DNA of 64,000 bases from Vibrio natriegens NBRC 15636 = ATCC 14048 = DSM 759 (GCF_035621455.1 NZ_CP141822.1:1240001-1304000); one strand, 5' to 3'. Shown: positions 51,099-61,151, counted from the first letter of the stretch. Notes: a model not told the origin generated them from the sequence alone. A program made the numbers and translations.

Positions 51099-53532
51099 GG
51101 CACTACTCGGTCATTACCGTCGTTACCCACTGCAAATTATTCTCGTCTGGTTAGGTTTAACTTTAGGCGTATCTCTTCTGGTTGGTGTTACTTCGATTAA
51201 CCAGCATGCAAAACAGAGCTATACAACGGGAGAGAGGCTTTTCTCTAATCCGTTGCCTTACCGAATTAGTACCAAGCACTCCGCTAATAAAGTTCCTCAG
51301 GGTTTTTATATCCAGCTGCGCCGCGCAGGCTTCAATCAATGTGCCCCGTTTGATGTGATCCATTTAGACGCCAAGTCAGACATGAATCTGATGTTGGTCG
51401 GTATTGATCCTGTCGCGATGATTCCTCTTCAGCAAGGAAAGTCATTAGGGGAAATGCCGATTCTGTCCATAATGAAGCCTCCTTATCCAATTCTGATCAG
51501 TCAAGACTTGGCTTCTTACATGGAATGGCAAGATGGTGACTTTATTGAGATGAACGATGGCAGCCGTCTGGGCCCGCTTCAAGTCGACCAGAATAGTCTG
51601 CTTTCCGGTACTAGGCTGATTACTGATATTTCTTTACTACGCATGTTGAAACGCAGCTCGGGCTTGTCTTCGATTTTGTGTGGTGAAATGTCAGAAGAAA
51701 AGCTATCGGCACTGAAAAAAATGCTACCCAATGGCATGACGCTGACTCATAACACGCGCAACGAATTAGAGTCTTTGACTAAAGCGTTTCATATGAACTT
51801 AACGGCAATGGGAATGCTGTCGTTTTTAGTCGGACTGTTTATCTTTTATCAAGCCATGTCTTTGTCTCTGATTCAGCGACAACGCTTAGTAGGGATATTA
51901 CGCCAAGCGGGTGTAAGCGGAACTCAACTTGCGCAAGCTTTATTACTTGAACTGTCTATTCTTGTGACGGTCGCTTGGGCATGTGGCAACTTTTTGGGGG
52001 TAATACTCGCAAATGAGCTTATCCCAACGGTGTCGACAAGTTTAAGTGATTTGTATGACGCTAACGTCGGTTTGTCTATCGGTTGGTCATGGAAGTCAAG
52101 CATATACAGCTTAATCATGTCAGCGATGGGGGCGCTAATTTCGTGTTTATGGCCGTTAATACGTCTACTTAAATCACAACCAATTCGCTTATCGTCTCGT
52201 CTTTCTTTGATGCGTTTTGCTGGTCGAGAGTTCTCTTGGCAAGCGTTGGCTGCATGTGCTTTTTGTGTTGCTGCGGTCGCCGTGTATCAAGCACCAAAAA
52301 CACAGGAGATTGGCTTCACTATTGTCGCGCTGATGATGTTAAGTGTTGCCCTCGTTATGCCATTTATCATGTGGCATCTATTTCAGAGTTTTTCTTACTC
52401 ACTGCGTTGGGTGCGAGTCCGGTGGTTCTTCGCAGATGCTGCGGCTAGTATGAGTTACCGCGGAGTCGCGAGCATGGCATTCATGCTTGCACTTGCTGCA
52501 AACATTGGCGTTGAAACCATGGTCGGTAGTTTTAGAGACACCACCGACAAATGGCTTAACCAACGTTTGGCTGCGGACATTTATATTTACCCGAATAACA
52601 ATAATGCGGCACGCATGAGTGGCTGGTTACAGCAGCAACCTGAAGTGAAGTCTGTGTGGTGGCGTTGGGAAAAAGATCTACCTACGGATAAGGGCGTTCT
52701 GCAGGTTGTGAGCACTGGTGCTTCTGAAGGGGAACTCGATTCTCTAACGGTTAAGCTGGGTGTGCCTAGTTACTGGTATCAGTTACATCATGGCAAAAGT
52801 ATCATGGTTAGTGAGTCGATGGCGTTAAAGCTCGACATACGACCTGGTGATGTGATTGATCTTCATGCTCCGCTTGGTGACGGGTGGCAAGTTGCGGGTG
52901 TTTATTATGACTATGGTAACCCCTATAACCAAGTAATGATGTCTCACCGAAGTTGGCTGTATGCTTTTGCAGGAACGGGGAACGTGGGGCTTGGCGTCGT
53001 TCTTGAAGATAACGTCAATGGTGAAGGACTGAAAAACCGATTAGAAAATGTGTTCCGCTTATCTCAGGATCGCATTTTTGATGATAGTAATATTTATAAC
53101 CAAGCAATGCGTGTTTTTGATCATACGTTTGCTATCGCGGGTACGCTGGGCAACATCACGCTTATCATCGCTGTTTTCGGCTTGTTCTTTGCGACACTGG
53201 CAGGTGAACTCTCTCGGCAGAGACACTTCTCACTACTTCGTTGTATGGGCGTTTCCGGTAAAGAGCTTGTTTTACTCGGTGGCTTACAGCTGTTCGCGTT
53301 TGGGGCAATATCGGCGCTGATCGCTGTGCCTCTTGGCTTAGCACTGGCTCATGTGATTGTGGACATTATTATCAGACAATCTTTTGGCTGGTCACTGGAG
53401 CTACAGACGATCCCTTGGGAATACGCCAAGACGATCGCCTGGGCAATGCTGGCTATCATGGCGGCAGGTGCCTTGCCTGTTATTAGAATGATCAAAAGTA
53501 CACCAATGAAGTCATTGAGGGATGCGTTGTAG
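51079..53532 (+). CDS. FtsX-type ABC transporter permease
   Basis: Permease of 817 residues with two FtsX domains. Start at 51079 is chosen over an earlier in-frame codon at 51022 inside the ATPase gene because AGGGGG precedes it and a membrane anchor begins soon after (IILVWLGLTLGVSLLVGV). One N-terminal helix and a periplasmic domain (about 40-235) precede three helices (about 245-390). A middle pair and a second periplasmic region (about 490-700) precede the last three helices (about 710-810). This double plan resembles the permeases of Att/Lol-like exporters. It overlaps the next gene by one base (GTG start), so all three genes are coupled. Confidence 0.85.
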   Translation: MLWPVVKALLGHYRRYPLQIILVWLGLTLGVSLLVGVTSINQHAKQSYTTGERLFSNPLPYRISTKHSANKVPQGFYIQLRRAGFNQCAPFDVIHLDAKSDMNLMLVGIDPVAMIPLQQGKSLGEMPILSIMKPPYPILISQDLASYMEWQDGDFIEMNDGSRLGPLQVDQNSLLSGTRLITDISLLRMLKRSSGLSSILCGEMSEEKLSALKKMLPNGMTLTHNTRNELESLTKAFHMNLTAMGMLSFLVGLFIFYQAMSLSLIQRQRLVGILRQAGVSGTQLAQALLLELSILVTVAWACGNFLGVILANELIPTVSTSLSDLYDANVGLSIGWSWKSSIYSLIMSAMGALISCLWPLIRLLKSQPIRLSSRLSLMRFAGREFSWQALAACAFCVAAVAVYQAPKTQEIGFTIVALMMLSVALVMPFIMWHLFQSFSYSLRWVRVRWFFADAAASMSYRGVASMAFMLALAANIGVETMVGSFRDTTDKWLNQRLAADIYIYPNNNNAARMSGWLQQQPEVKSVWWRWEKDLPTDKGVLQVVSTGASEGELDSLTVKLGVPSYWYQLHHGKSIMVSESMALKLDIRPGDVIDLHAPLGDGWQVAGVYYDYGNPYNQVMMSHRSWLYAFAGTGNVGLGVVLEDNVNGEGLKNRLENVFRLSQDRIFDDSNIYNQAMRVFDHTFAIAGTLGNITLIIAVFGLFFATLAGELSRQRHFSLLRCMGVSGKELVLLGGLQLFAFGAISALIAVPLGLALAHVIVDIIIRQSFGWSLELQTIPWEYAKTIAWAMLAIMAAGALPVIRMIKSTPMKSLRDAL

Positions 53533-54653
53533 TGGTAAAAAAGAACTCCAAAAAGCGCTTCTTAGCAGCAGTATTGTCTATTGCGGCAGTGATTGTACTG
53601 CTAGGCTCTCTATACTTGCCGTTTTGGTCGGAAGACACGGTTACTCAGGAGAGTGATATTAACTCGATACTGACCAGAGAGAATAACACTATCTTTGAGC
53701 CAGTTTTGCCTGATGAACATGTTTCACTGCCAGCTGATTTTAAGTTTCATCCCAAATACCAGCACGAATGGTGGAATTACTTCGCTAAGCTGCAAGATAA
53801 GAACGGCGGGGTTTATAACGTTCAGTGGAGTTACTTTAGAGTAGCGACAGATGAACGTGAAACCAGAGGCTGGCAAAATCCTCAGCTATATATCTCACAC
53901 ATCGTCATTAGCCATGGTTCTCAGGTGTGGAAAGAGCAACGTGTTGCGCGAGGTGGCATAGGCCAGGCTGGGATGCAGAATCATCCATTTAGCTTATGGA
54001 TTGACAATTGGAACTGGCGCTCTCTTGGCACAACGCCTTTCCCTGGCAAACTTATTGTTGCGACGGATGAATTCAGCGTTGACCTTAACACACAGACGAA
54101 CGGCCCATTTGTCGTCAATGGCGACAGAGGCTTTCAGGTCAAGCATGCCTTGCAGTCGGTTGCCTCGTTTAGCTTTAGTGCCCCTTTTCTTAATGTGAAA
54201 GGCAGTTTGAATATTGATGGTCAACGGATCCCGGTATCAGGCACGGCCTGGACTCAAAAAGAGTGGGGCAGTGGTCTGATAGGAGAAGGGCAACAAGGTT
54301 GGGACTGGTTTACATTCAACTTAGATGATGGCAGAGCGCTGACGGTCAGCAGGTATCGTCATCACGGTCAAATGCCTCATATATTCGGCACCTTATCAAC
54401 ACGTTCAGGTAAAGTGATCAATTTGTCAGAGAAAGATATCACGATTCAACCGATACAAGTGACCAGCTTGTCTAACGGAAAACGGTTGCCATTACAATGG
54501 GTTATCAATATGCCAGAATACGACATTGACCTGACGACACGTGTCGTTAACACCAATATGTGGCTCCCTTTTGTTATCCCATATTGGGAAGGTCCTACGT
54601 TAGCATCGGGCTCTAACGAGGCTTGGGGATTTATGCAATTAACTGGCTACTAG
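53532..54653 (+). CDS. AttH/CrtC-like lipocalin-type protein, membrane anchored
   Basis: Exported protein of 373 residues with an N-terminal anchor or uncleaved signal (about 8-28, FLAAVLSIAAVIVLLGSLYL). The AttH/carotenoid hydratase-like domain begins at KYQHEWWNYFAKL (about 76-88) and includes GTAWTQKEWGSGLIG and GWDWFTFNLDDGRALTV (about 235-280), hallmarks of the CrtC/AttH lipocalin-like fold. The start is GTG, overlapping the permease stop by one base. In Agrobacterium AttEFGH, an AttH protein acts with an ABC exporter; this Vibrio operon has the same three parts. A hydrophobic ligand is likely, but nothing here identifies it. Confidence 0.85.
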   Translation: MVKKNSKKRFLAAVLSIAAVIVLLGSLYLPFWSEDTVTQESDINSILTRENNTIFEPVLPDEHVSLPADFKFHPKYQHEWWNYFAKLQDKNGGVYNVQWSYFRVATDERETRGWQNPQLYISHIVISHGSQVWKEQRVARGGIGQAGMQNHPFSLWIDNWNWRSLGTTPFPGKLIVATDEFSVDLNTQTNGPFVVNGDRGFQVKHALQSVASFSFSAPFLNVKGSLNIDGQRIPVSGTAWTQKEWGSGLIGEGQQGWDWFTFNLDDGRALTVSRYRHHGQMPHIFGTLSTRSGKVINLSEKDITIQPIQVTSLSNGKRLPLQWVINMPEYDIDLTTRVVNTNMWLPFVIPYWEGPTLASGSNEAWGFMQLTGY

Positions 54654-55005
54654 TTGTTTGCTAACTACCATTCGGTTTTTATTTATATAGCCACCCTTGA
54701 GGTGGCTTTTTTGTTCCTGTAGCTTGATAGAGATAGGATAATTCTCAGTGTTTATCATAAGTATTTTAATCATGTTATGCTGAATTATGAGTAATACTGA
54801 TTAATAAATAGCAAAGAAGCGATATGCAATTGGTCGTAACGACTACAAAGTTATTGTTGGAAAATACGATATGTTGCAAATTAAACATCGGAAATAACGA
54901 AGTTTATACTCTGAACAAGCGATTATTCTAAAGTTTCTTACAGCTATAAACTCAGATCATTCTTTGTCGATCGTTTATGAAGATAATAAATATAAGGGTT
55001 AATGT
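54654..55005. other. Intergenic region upstream of nhaA
   Basis: 352 bp containing the terminator of the lipocalin operon and an AT-rich stretch that must carry the nhaA promoter. No nhaR gene and no obvious operator were seen. The ribosome binding site AAGGG lies eight bases ahead of the ATG. Confidence 0.6.
54689..54713 (+). terminator. Intrinsic terminator after the AttH-like gene
   Basis: Stem AGCCACC / GGTGGCT with the loop CTTGA, followed by six T, 36 bp after the stop codon. Confidence 0.9.
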
Positions 55006-56157
55006 ATGAACGATGCTATTCGTGACTTTTTCAAAATGGAATCCGCAGGAGGCATTCTTCTCGTGATTGCAGCGGCGATCGCGATGACCATTGCAAACAC
55101 ACCTCTGGGCGAAACTTATCAATCTTTTCTGCATACTTATGTTTTAGGTATGTCCGTATCTCACTGGATCAATGACGGCCTAATGGCGGTGTTTTTCCTA
55201 TTAATTGGTCTTGAGGTTAAACGAGAGTTACTTGAAGGTGCACTGAAATCAAAAGAAACAGCGATCTTCCCTGCGATTGCAGCGGTAGGTGGTATGTTGG
55301 CACCCGCTCTTATTTATGTCGCATTTAATGCGAGTGACGCTGAAGCGGTTTCTGGCTGGGCAATCCCAGCGGCAACAGATATCGCATTTGCATTGGGTAT
55401 CATGGCGCTTCTGGGTAAACGTGTCCCGGTAAGCCTAAAAGTATTCCTGCTGGCTCTGGCTATCATCGATGACTTAGGTGTTGTGGTTATCATCGCGCTG
55501 TTCTACACGGGCGATCTATCGACAATGGCTTTGCTAGTTGGTTTTGCCATGACTGGTTTACTGTTCGTGTTGAACGCTAAGAAGGTGACCAAACTAACAC
55601 CATATATGATTGTGGGTGCCATCCTTTGGTTTGCTGTTCTTAAATCGGGTGTTCACGCGACGCTTGCAGGTGTGGTAATCGGTTTTGCTATCCCGCTTCA
55701 AGGTAAGCCGGGCGAGCATTCACCGCTGAAACACATGGAGCATGCTCTTCACCCATACGTGGCGTTTGGTATTCTTCCGCTGTTTGCGTTTGCAAACGCT
55801 GGTATTTCGTTAGAAGGCGTATCTTTATCTGGCTTAACTTCAATGTTGCCATTAGGTATCGCGCTTGGTTTGTTGGTTGGTAAGCCTCTGGGTATTTTCA
55901 CCTTCAGCTGGGCGGCAGTCAAGCTAGGTGTGGCGAAGCTGCCAGAAGGTATCGGCTTCAAACATATTTTCGCGGTGTCTGTGCTTTGTGGTATTGGTTT
56001 TACGATGTCTATCTTTATCTCGTCACTTGCATTCGGCAATGTGAGTCCGGAGTTCGATACTTACGCACGACTAGGTATTTTGATGGGGTCAACAACTGCT
56101 GCGATAATCGGTTACGTGTTGCTTCACCTGTCTTTACCAAAAAAGGCACAAGCGTAA
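55006..56157 (+). CDS. nhaA: Na+/H+ antiporter NhaA
   Basis: Inner-membrane antiporter, 383 residues (E. coli 388), exporting sodium in exchange for protons, important at alkaline pH and high salt. The ion-binding aspartates are Asp155 and Asp156 in [12 protein letters not shown], and the partner Asp125 is in [11 protein letters not shown]. The N-terminus [20 protein letters not shown] is typical of the family. About twelve helices. A single gene with a terminator 15 bp beyond the stop; no nhaR neighbour. Confidence 0.95.
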   Translation: MNDAIRDFFKMESAGGILLVIAAAIAMTIANTPLGETYQSFLHTYVLGMSVSHWINDGLMAVFFLLIGLEVKRELLEGALKSKETAIFPAIAAVGGMLAPALIYVAFNASDAEAVSGWAIPAATDIAFALGIMALLGKRVPVSLKVFLLALAIIDDLGVVVIIALFYTGDLSTMALLVGFAMTGLLFVLNAKKVTKLTPYMIVGAILWFAVLKSGVHATLAGVVIGFAIPLQGKPGEHSPLKHMEHALHPYVAFGILPLFAFANAGISLEGVSLSGLTSMLPLGIALGLLVGKPLGIFTFSWAAVKLGVAKLPEGIGFKHIFAVSVLCGIGFTMSIFISSLAFGNVSPEFDTYARLGILMGSTTAAIIGYVLLHLSLPKKAQA

Positions 56158-56172
56158 AAACTTAAACCAATG

Positions 56173-56200
56173 AAAAGCCTCCCAAAAGGGAGGCTTTTTT
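56173..56200 (+). terminator. Intrinsic terminator of nhaA
   Basis: Stem AAAAGCCTCCC / GGGAGGCTTTTTT with the loop AAAA, 15 bp after the nhaA stop. Confidence 0.92.
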
Positions 56201-56245
56201 ATGCCTGTCATCTTGTAGGTAGAGCTAAGAGAAATGTTTCAGACG

Positions 56246-56276
56246 AAAAAAAGCCCAGTCGAAAATTTGACTGGGC
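56246..56276 (-). terminator. Rho-independent terminator of the sRNA
   Basis: Stem GCCCAGTC / GACTGGGC (56253-56260 and 56269-56276) with the loop AAATTTTC, followed on the minus strand by seven T (56246-56252). On the plus strand the stem is not followed by T, so it serves minus-strand transcription only. Confidence 0.92.
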
Positions 56277-56376
56277 GGATACAAACATAGGAGTTAATAA
56301 GAAAAAAGCAGCAACGTAACAATCAGATGGAAAAGTTTGACGGCCAGTGAAACTTAAAATGCCCTAGTTGTTACAT
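56246..56376 (-). ncRNA. vrrA: Sigma-E-dependent small RNA, VrrA homologue
   Basis: A minus-strand transcript of about 130 nt with no open reading frame. It begins just after a near-consensus sigma-E promoter and ends at a strong intrinsic terminator. Near the 5' end GTAACAA (56368-56374) can pair with TTGTTAC (56316-56322) to form a stem, leaving unpaired pyrimidine-rich segments, including TTAACTCCTATG, that could pair with Shine-Dalgarno regions. V. cholerae VrrA (140 nt, sigma-E dependent, repressing ompA and ompT) is recalled as lying between VC1741 and VC1743, and VC1741 is the TetR gene next to fadE; the same gene stands next to this RNA. The 5' end is estimated from the -10 position. 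Confidence 0.82.
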
Positions 56377-56380
56377 ATAT

Positions 56381-56408
56381 TCAGACCGAGCTTTCCCCAA
56401 ACAGTTCC
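56381..56408 (-). promoter_or_regulatory. Sigma-E promoter of the sRNA gene
   Basis: On the minus strand GGAACTG (56402-56408) and TCTGA (56381-56385) stand exactly 16 bases apart, the spacing and sequence of RpoE promoters (GGAACTT-N16-TCTGA). Transcription should begin near 56375. Confidence 0.85.
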
Positions 56409-56698
56409 ATTTTTTTGGAAAATATTTTCCTAAAACATGCCGTTTTTTGATGTGTCAATTTAAGTCATTGTATCTGCAGGTAATATCACCATAAGTTTAT
56501 CGCCAGTATTCCAAGGAGCTGCTTGAGTTCAACTATGCGGATTTTAACCGCACTAAAATGACTATGTTTAAAATTTATCTTGGTTAAACGTTGAACATTT
56601 TTATTGAAAGAATAAGTTTTGAAAATGTGATGTTAATCGTTTGTTAATCTCTCTGTTCGCGGTATATTTTAAACAGTTGTTTAATACGAGTGATTAAA

Positions 56699-57325
56699 AT
56701 GGCCCCAAGAACTTCAACAAAAGAAAAAATACTCAATGTCGCAGAAGGGTTGTTTGCAGAGTATGGGTTCAATGATACATCACTGAGAACCATTACTGGC
56801 AGAGCGAATGTAAACCTTGCATCAGTCAATTACCATTTTGGTGATAAAAAGACGCTGGTTAGGGCGGTTTTAGACCGATACCTAGAAGCACTGATGCCGA
56901 GTATCAAGACCTCTCTAGTCGAACTGAACACGCGCGATAATTACACGATGGAAGAAGTGTTTGAATCGCTGAGATTGCCTCTAGCTACACTTAATGAAGT
57001 AAGACCAAATGGTACAGCGTTGTTTATGCTATTGCTGGGCCGCGGTTATACGGATGTGCAGGGGCATTTACGTTGGTTCATCACCACTCGTTACGACGAA
57101 GTATTGAAGTTATTTACTACCTCTATCATGAAAGCGAACCCAGAGCTAACGGAAGAGCTACTATTCTGGCGATTACATTTCACGCTCGGTACGTGCGTTT
57201 TCACGATGGCATCTAGTCAAGCGCTACTAGAGCTTTCAGAAAGTAAATTCGATCAAGAAGTCGATATTAAGTCTGTAGTCGATTTGTTAATTCCTTACTT
57301 GTCAGCAGGAATGTCAGCGAAGTAA
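56699..57325 (+). CDS. psrA: TetR-family regulator (PsrA-like) next to fadE
   Basis: Transcriptional repressor of 208 residues. The N-terminal helix-turn-helix (about 5-50) reads STKEKILNVAEGLFAEYGFN followed by TSLRTITGRANVNLASVNYHFGDKKTLVRAVLDRYLE, the PsrA type. The C-terminal effector domain is helical. ATG at 56699 is preferred to GTG at 56690 because GAG precedes it by eight bases. Its neighbour downstream is fadE, 79 bp away. PsrA-type regulators respond to fatty acids or acyl-CoA in other gammaproteobacteria; the function here is inferred. Confidence 0.8.
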   Translation: MAPRTSTKEKILNVAEGLFAEYGFNDTSLRTITGRANVNLASVNYHFGDKKTLVRAVLDRYLEALMPSIKTSLVELNTRDNYTMEEVFESLRLPLATLNEVRPNGTALFMLLLGRGYTDVQGHLRWFITTRYDEVLKLFTTSIMKANPELTEELLFWRLHFTLGTCVFTMASSQALLELSESKFDQEVDIKSVVDLLIPYLSAGMSAK

Positions 57326-57404
57326 ATGACTTGAACAAGTAAGCTGTTAGTTAAACCAATAATAAATTATGCCGTAAGGTGACGTGAACAAAAGGATCTG
57401 AACA

Positions 57405-59687
57405 ATGAGCTCTCTACGAAGAAAATGGATTAGTGACCCAGCATTTAAGATGTTTAAAAAAGTACTACCTCCGTTGTCCAGCACTGAAAAAGAAGCAATG
57501 GAAGCAGGTAGTGTTTGGTGGGATGCAGAGCTATTTTCCGGCAAACCAAACTTTAAAACGCTGCACCAATACCCAACTCCGAAGTTAACGGCAGAAGAGC
57601 AGTCCTTTATGGACAATGAGCTCGTAACGCTACTCGATATGCTTGACGATCAAAAGATCGTAAAAGAAGACCGAGACTTATCTCCAGAAGTGTGGGAATT
57701 CTTACGTAAAGAGCGTTTCTTCTCTCTGATTATCTCTAAAGAATACGGCGGTCGCGAGTTTTCTTCACATGCTAACTCTACGATTGTTTCGAGCATTGCG
57801 ACTCGAAGCATCAGTGCGGCTGTATCGGTAATGGTTCCAAACTCATTGGGTCCAGGTGAGCTTCTTTCTCACTATGGTACACAAGAGCAAAAAGATTACT
57901 GGTTGCCTCGTCTTGCTGACGGTACTGATATTCCATGTTTCGCTCTTACAGGCCCGGAAGCCGGTTCTGATGCGGGCGGCATCCCAGATCAAGGCGTTGT
58001 TTGTTACGGTAAGCATAATGGTGAAGAAGTGCTGGGTATTCGCCTGAGCTGGAACAAGCGTTACATTACGCTAGCGCCTGTAGCGACGGTTTTAGGTCTC
58101 GCATTTAAACTTCAGGATCCTGACGGCCTGCTTGGTGACAAGAAAGATGTGGGTATCACATGTGCTCTGATTCCTGCCGATCACGAAGGTGTTGAGATCG
58201 GTGAGCGTCACGATCCACTTGGTTCTGCATTCATGAATGGTCCAACCCGTGGTGAAGATGTCTTTATTCCAATGGATTGGTTAATTGGTGGCGCGGATTA
58301 CGCAGGTAAAGGCTGGCGTATGCTGGTTGAATGTTTGTCGGCTGGTCGCGGTATTTCACTGCCCGCGCTTGGTGCCGCTATCGGACATCTAACAACCAGA
58401 ACAACGGGTGCTTATGCATACGTTCGTAAACAGTTTGGTATGTCTATCGGTAAATTTGAGGGTGTGGCAGAAGCAATGGGTCGCATTGGTGGTTTAACTT
58501 ACCTTCTTGAAGCGACACGCACACTGACAACTACTTCGCTAGACATGAAAGAAAAGCCGGGTATCGTCACTGCTATTGCTAAATATCATATGACCGAGAT
58601 AGCACGTACGCTTCTTAATGACTCGTTCGATATTCACGCTGGTCGCGCAATCCAAGATGGCCCGATGAACTACCTGGCGAAGCATTACGTGGGTATTCCA
58701 GTTGCGATTACCGTAGAAGGTGCAAACATTCTGACACGTAACCTGATGATCTTTGGCCAAGGTGCGACTCGTTGTCATCCATACGTACTAAAAGAGATGG
58801 AAGCAGCAGCAAACCCAGATGCAGAGCAAGGTGCGAAAGAGTTTGATGATCTGCTGTTCAAACACATTAAGCATGCGACAGGCAACACATTTGGCGCATT
58901 GGGTGCCGCACTAACAGGTTCTCGCTTTATCAAAGCGGAAATGAGCGGTCCAACTAAGAAGTACTACAAAGACATCACGCGTCTAAGCCGAGATCTTGCT
59001 GTAAGTGCAGACTTCGCTATGTTGACACTAGGTGGCGATCTGAAGCGTAAAGAGATGATCTCTGCACGTTTAGGTGATGGTTTAAGCTTCTTGTACATGG
59101 CATCAGCAGCACTTAAAAAATACGAAGATGAAGGCCGTCAGCAAGGCGATCTAGACTTCGTTCACTACGCTGTTCAGCACTGTTTGTACAATGCGGCTAA
59201 GTCATTAAACGAAGCTTATACTAACTTCCCTGTGAAATACGTTGGTGGAGTACTTAAGGGGCTGCTATTCCCATTGGGCAACCACTTCAACAAGCCTAGT
59301 GATGAGCTGAGCATGCGTATTGCAGAGGCGATGATGACGCCTGGTGCACAGCGTGATCGCTTGACGCATCTATGCTACGTAGGTAAAGCAGAAGATGACA
59401 ATATTGGTTTGATGGAGAAAGCTTTCCTTGCGATGTACGATATCAAACCTTTAGAGCGTAAGCTTATCAAGGGCGTTAAAGATGGTAAGGTTGCTCGTAA
59501 AGGTCTGCTAAATGATCGTTTACAACAAGCGCTAGAAGCTGACGTTTTAACTCAGGAAGAAGTTGATAAGATTAAAGCGGCAGACAAACTACGCTACAAA
59601 GCGATTCAAGTTGACCATTTCAGCCATGACTTTTCGGAACTTCGTACCGATGCGCCAAAAAAGTCACATCTGAACTCAGCCGCTTAA
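57405..59687 (+). CDS. fadE: Long-chain acyl-CoA dehydrogenase FadE
   Basis: FAD enzyme for the first step of beta-oxidation, 760 residues, of the large FadE type (E. coli 814). The N-terminal part holds two hydrophilic helices; the central acyl-CoA dehydrogenase domain has FALTGPEAGSDAGGIPDQG (about 183-201) and RGISLPALGAAIGHLTTRTT, and the C-terminal extension (about 470-760) is that of the DUF1974/FadE_C type. Its product passes to enoyl-CoA hydratase. RBS AAGGA precedes the ATG. It is transcribed after the TetR gene in the same direction and closed by a terminator. Confidence 0.93.
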   Translation: MSSLRRKWISDPAFKMFKKVLPPLSSTEKEAMEAGSVWWDAELFSGKPNFKTLHQYPTPKLTAEEQSFMDNELVTLLDMLDDQKIVKEDRDLSPEVWEFLRKERFFSLIISKEYGGREFSSHANSTIVSSIATRSISAAVSVMVPNSLGPGELLSHYGTQEQKDYWLPRLADGTDIPCFALTGPEAGSDAGGIPDQGVVCYGKHNGEEVLGIRLSWNKRYITLAPVATVLGLAFKLQDPDGLLGDKKDVGITCALIPADHEGVEIGERHDPLGSAFMNGPTRGEDVFIPMDWLIGGADYAGKGWRMLVECLSAGRGISLPALGAAIGHLTTRTTGAYAYVRKQFGMSIGKFEGVAEAMGRIGGLTYLLEATRTLTTTSLDMKEKPGIVTAIAKYHMTEIARTLLNDSFDIHAGRAIQDGPMNYLAKHYVGIPVAITVEGANILTRNLMIFGQGATRCHPYVLKEMEAAANPDAEQGAKEFDDLLFKHIKHATGNTFGALGAALTGSRFIKAEMSGPTKKYYKDITRLSRDLAVSADFAMLTLGGDLKRKEMISARLGDGLSFLYMASAALKKYEDEGRQQGDLDFVHYAVQHCLYNAAKSLNEAYTNFPVKYVGGVLKGLLFPLGNHFNKPSDELSMRIAEAMMTPGAQRDRLTHLCYVGKAEDDNIGLMEKAFLAMYDIKPLERKLIKGVKDGKVARKGLLNDRLQQALEADVLTQEEVDKIKAADKLRYKAIQVDHFSHDFSELRTDAPKKSHLNSAA

Positions 59688-59709
59688 CAAGCGAATAAAG
59701 ATATCGATA

Positions 59710-59735
59710 AAAGCACCTCTCGGAGGTGCTTTTTT
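59710..59735 (+). terminator. Intrinsic terminator of fadE
   Basis: Stem AAAGCACCTC / GAGGTGCTTT with a short loop, followed by T, 22 bp after the stop codon. Confidence 0.9.
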
Positions 59736-59865
59736 GTTTCGCTCGTTTAAAAATTAGCAGTCTAGTGCTCCAACCACTTGCATTTTCGAAGCATTTTTAC
59801 AGAAATTAGATGCGAACTCGAAGCGAAACTTTTATCCTTACAAGGTTTTTTAAAGGAAGTTGAAT

Positions 59866-61068
59866 ATGATCATCAAACCTAGAATTCGTGGATTTATCTG
59901 TACTACTACGCACCCTGTTGGTTGTGAAGCTAATGTAAAAGAACAAATTGCTTACACTAAAGCGCAAGGCCCAATTAAAAACGCTCCAAAACGCGTTCTT
60001 GTTGTGGGTGCATCAAGTGGCTACGGTCTATCTTCTCGTATCGCTGCGGCATTTGGTGGCGGTGCATCAACTATCGGTGTGTTCTTTGAAAAAGAAGGCA
60101 CAGAGAAGAAGCCAGGCACTGCAGGTTTCTACAACGCTGCCGCTTTCGAAAAATTGGCGCGTGAAGAAGGCCTATACGCGAAAAGCCTTAACGGCGATGC
60201 TTTCTCAAACGAAGCAAAAGAGAAAACAATCGAGCTGATCAAGCAAGACCTTGGTCAGATTGATATGGTGGTTTACTCACTGGCGTCTCCAGTACGTAAA
60301 TTGCCAGAAACAGGTGAACTGATTCGTTCATCTCTAAAGCCTATCGGTGAAACTTACACTTCGACAGCGGTTGATACCAACAAAGACGTTATCATCGAAG
60401 CGAGCGTTGAGCCTGCAACAGAAGAAGAGATCAAAGACACAGTAACCGTAATGGGCGGTGAAGACTGGGAACTTTGGATCAACGCACTTTCTCAAGCTGG
60501 TGTACTTGCAGAAGGTTGTAAGACAGTTGCATACAGCTACATCGGTACTGAGCTAACTTGGCCAATCTACTGGGATGGCGCACTAGGTAAAGCGAAAATG
60601 GACCTGGATCGCGCAGCAACAGCACTTAACGAGAAGCTAGCACAAACTGGTGGCAGCGCGAACGTTGCGGTTCTTAAATCTGTTGTAACTCAGGCAAGTT
60701 CTGCAATTCCTGTAATGCCGTTGTACATTGCAATGGTGTTTAAGAAGATGCGTGAAGAAGGCGTACACGAAGGCTGTATGGAACAAATCTACCGTATGTT
60801 CAGCCAGCGTCTATACAAAGAAGATGGCTCTGCGGCAGAAGTGGACGACATGAACCGTCTTCGTCTGGACGACTGGGAACTTCGTGAAGACATCCAGCAA
60901 CACTGTCGTGACCTATGGCCACAAATTACGACTGAAAACCTCAAAGAGCTGACTGACTACGTTGAGTACAAAGAAGAGTTTTTGAAGCTATTCGGTTTTG
61001 GTGTTGACGGTGTGGATTACGAAGCAGACGTGAACCCAGCAGTAGAAGCAGATTTTATTCAAATCTAA
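59866..61068 (+). CDS. fabV: Enoyl-ACP/enoyl-CoA reductase FabV
   Basis: NADH-dependent enoyl reductase of the FabV type, 400 residues, a triclosan-insensitive alternative to FabI in fatty-acid synthesis. Nucleotide loop [22 protein letters not shown] (about 46-67). The catalytic YX8K motif reads [10 protein letters not shown] in [16 protein letters not shown], with the active-site Tyr followed by eight residues and Lys. ATG at 59866 is preferred to a TTG at 59860 because AAGGAAG stands six bases ahead. It follows fadE but after a terminator, so it is probably a separate unit. Confidence 0.95.
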   Translation: MIIKPRIRGFICTTTHPVGCEANVKEQIAYTKAQGPIKNAPKRVLVVGASSGYGLSSRIAAAFGGGASTIGVFFEKEGTEKKPGTAGFYNAAAFEKLAREEGLYAKSLNGDAFSNEAKEKTIELIKQDLGQIDMVVYSLASPVRKLPETGELIRSSLKPIGETYTSTAVDTNKDVIIEASVEPATEEEIKDTVTVMGGEDWELWINALSQAGVLAEGCKTVAYSYIGTELTWPIYWDGALGKAKMDLDRAATALNEKLAQTGGSANVAVLKSVVTQASSAIPVMPLYIAMVFKKMREEGVHEGCMEQIYRMFSQRLYKEDGSAAEVDDMNRLRLDDWELREDIQQHCRDLWPQITTENLKELTDYVEYKEEFLKLFGFGVDGVDYEADVNPAVEADFIQI

Positions 61069-61123
61069 AGGCTATTGTTTAGGTCGAACCTATTCCTGAT
61101 ATAGCAAAAGGTTTTGATATAGT

Positions 61124-61151
61124 AAAAAGGCGCTCATCGAGCGCCTTTTTT
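61124..61151. terminator. Bidirectional terminator between fabV and ybjL-like gene
   Basis: Stem AAAAAGGCGCTC / GAGCGCCTTTTT with the loop ATC between convergent genes; A and T runs on both sides. Confidence 0.92.

Larger units (their letters stand above)
56158..56698. other. Intergenic region between nhaA and the TetR gene
   Basis: 541 bp holding the nhaA terminator, a minus-strand sRNA gene with its sigma-E promoter (56246-56408), and, from about 56550, the AT-rich promoter region of the TetR-fadE genes. Confidence 0.8.
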
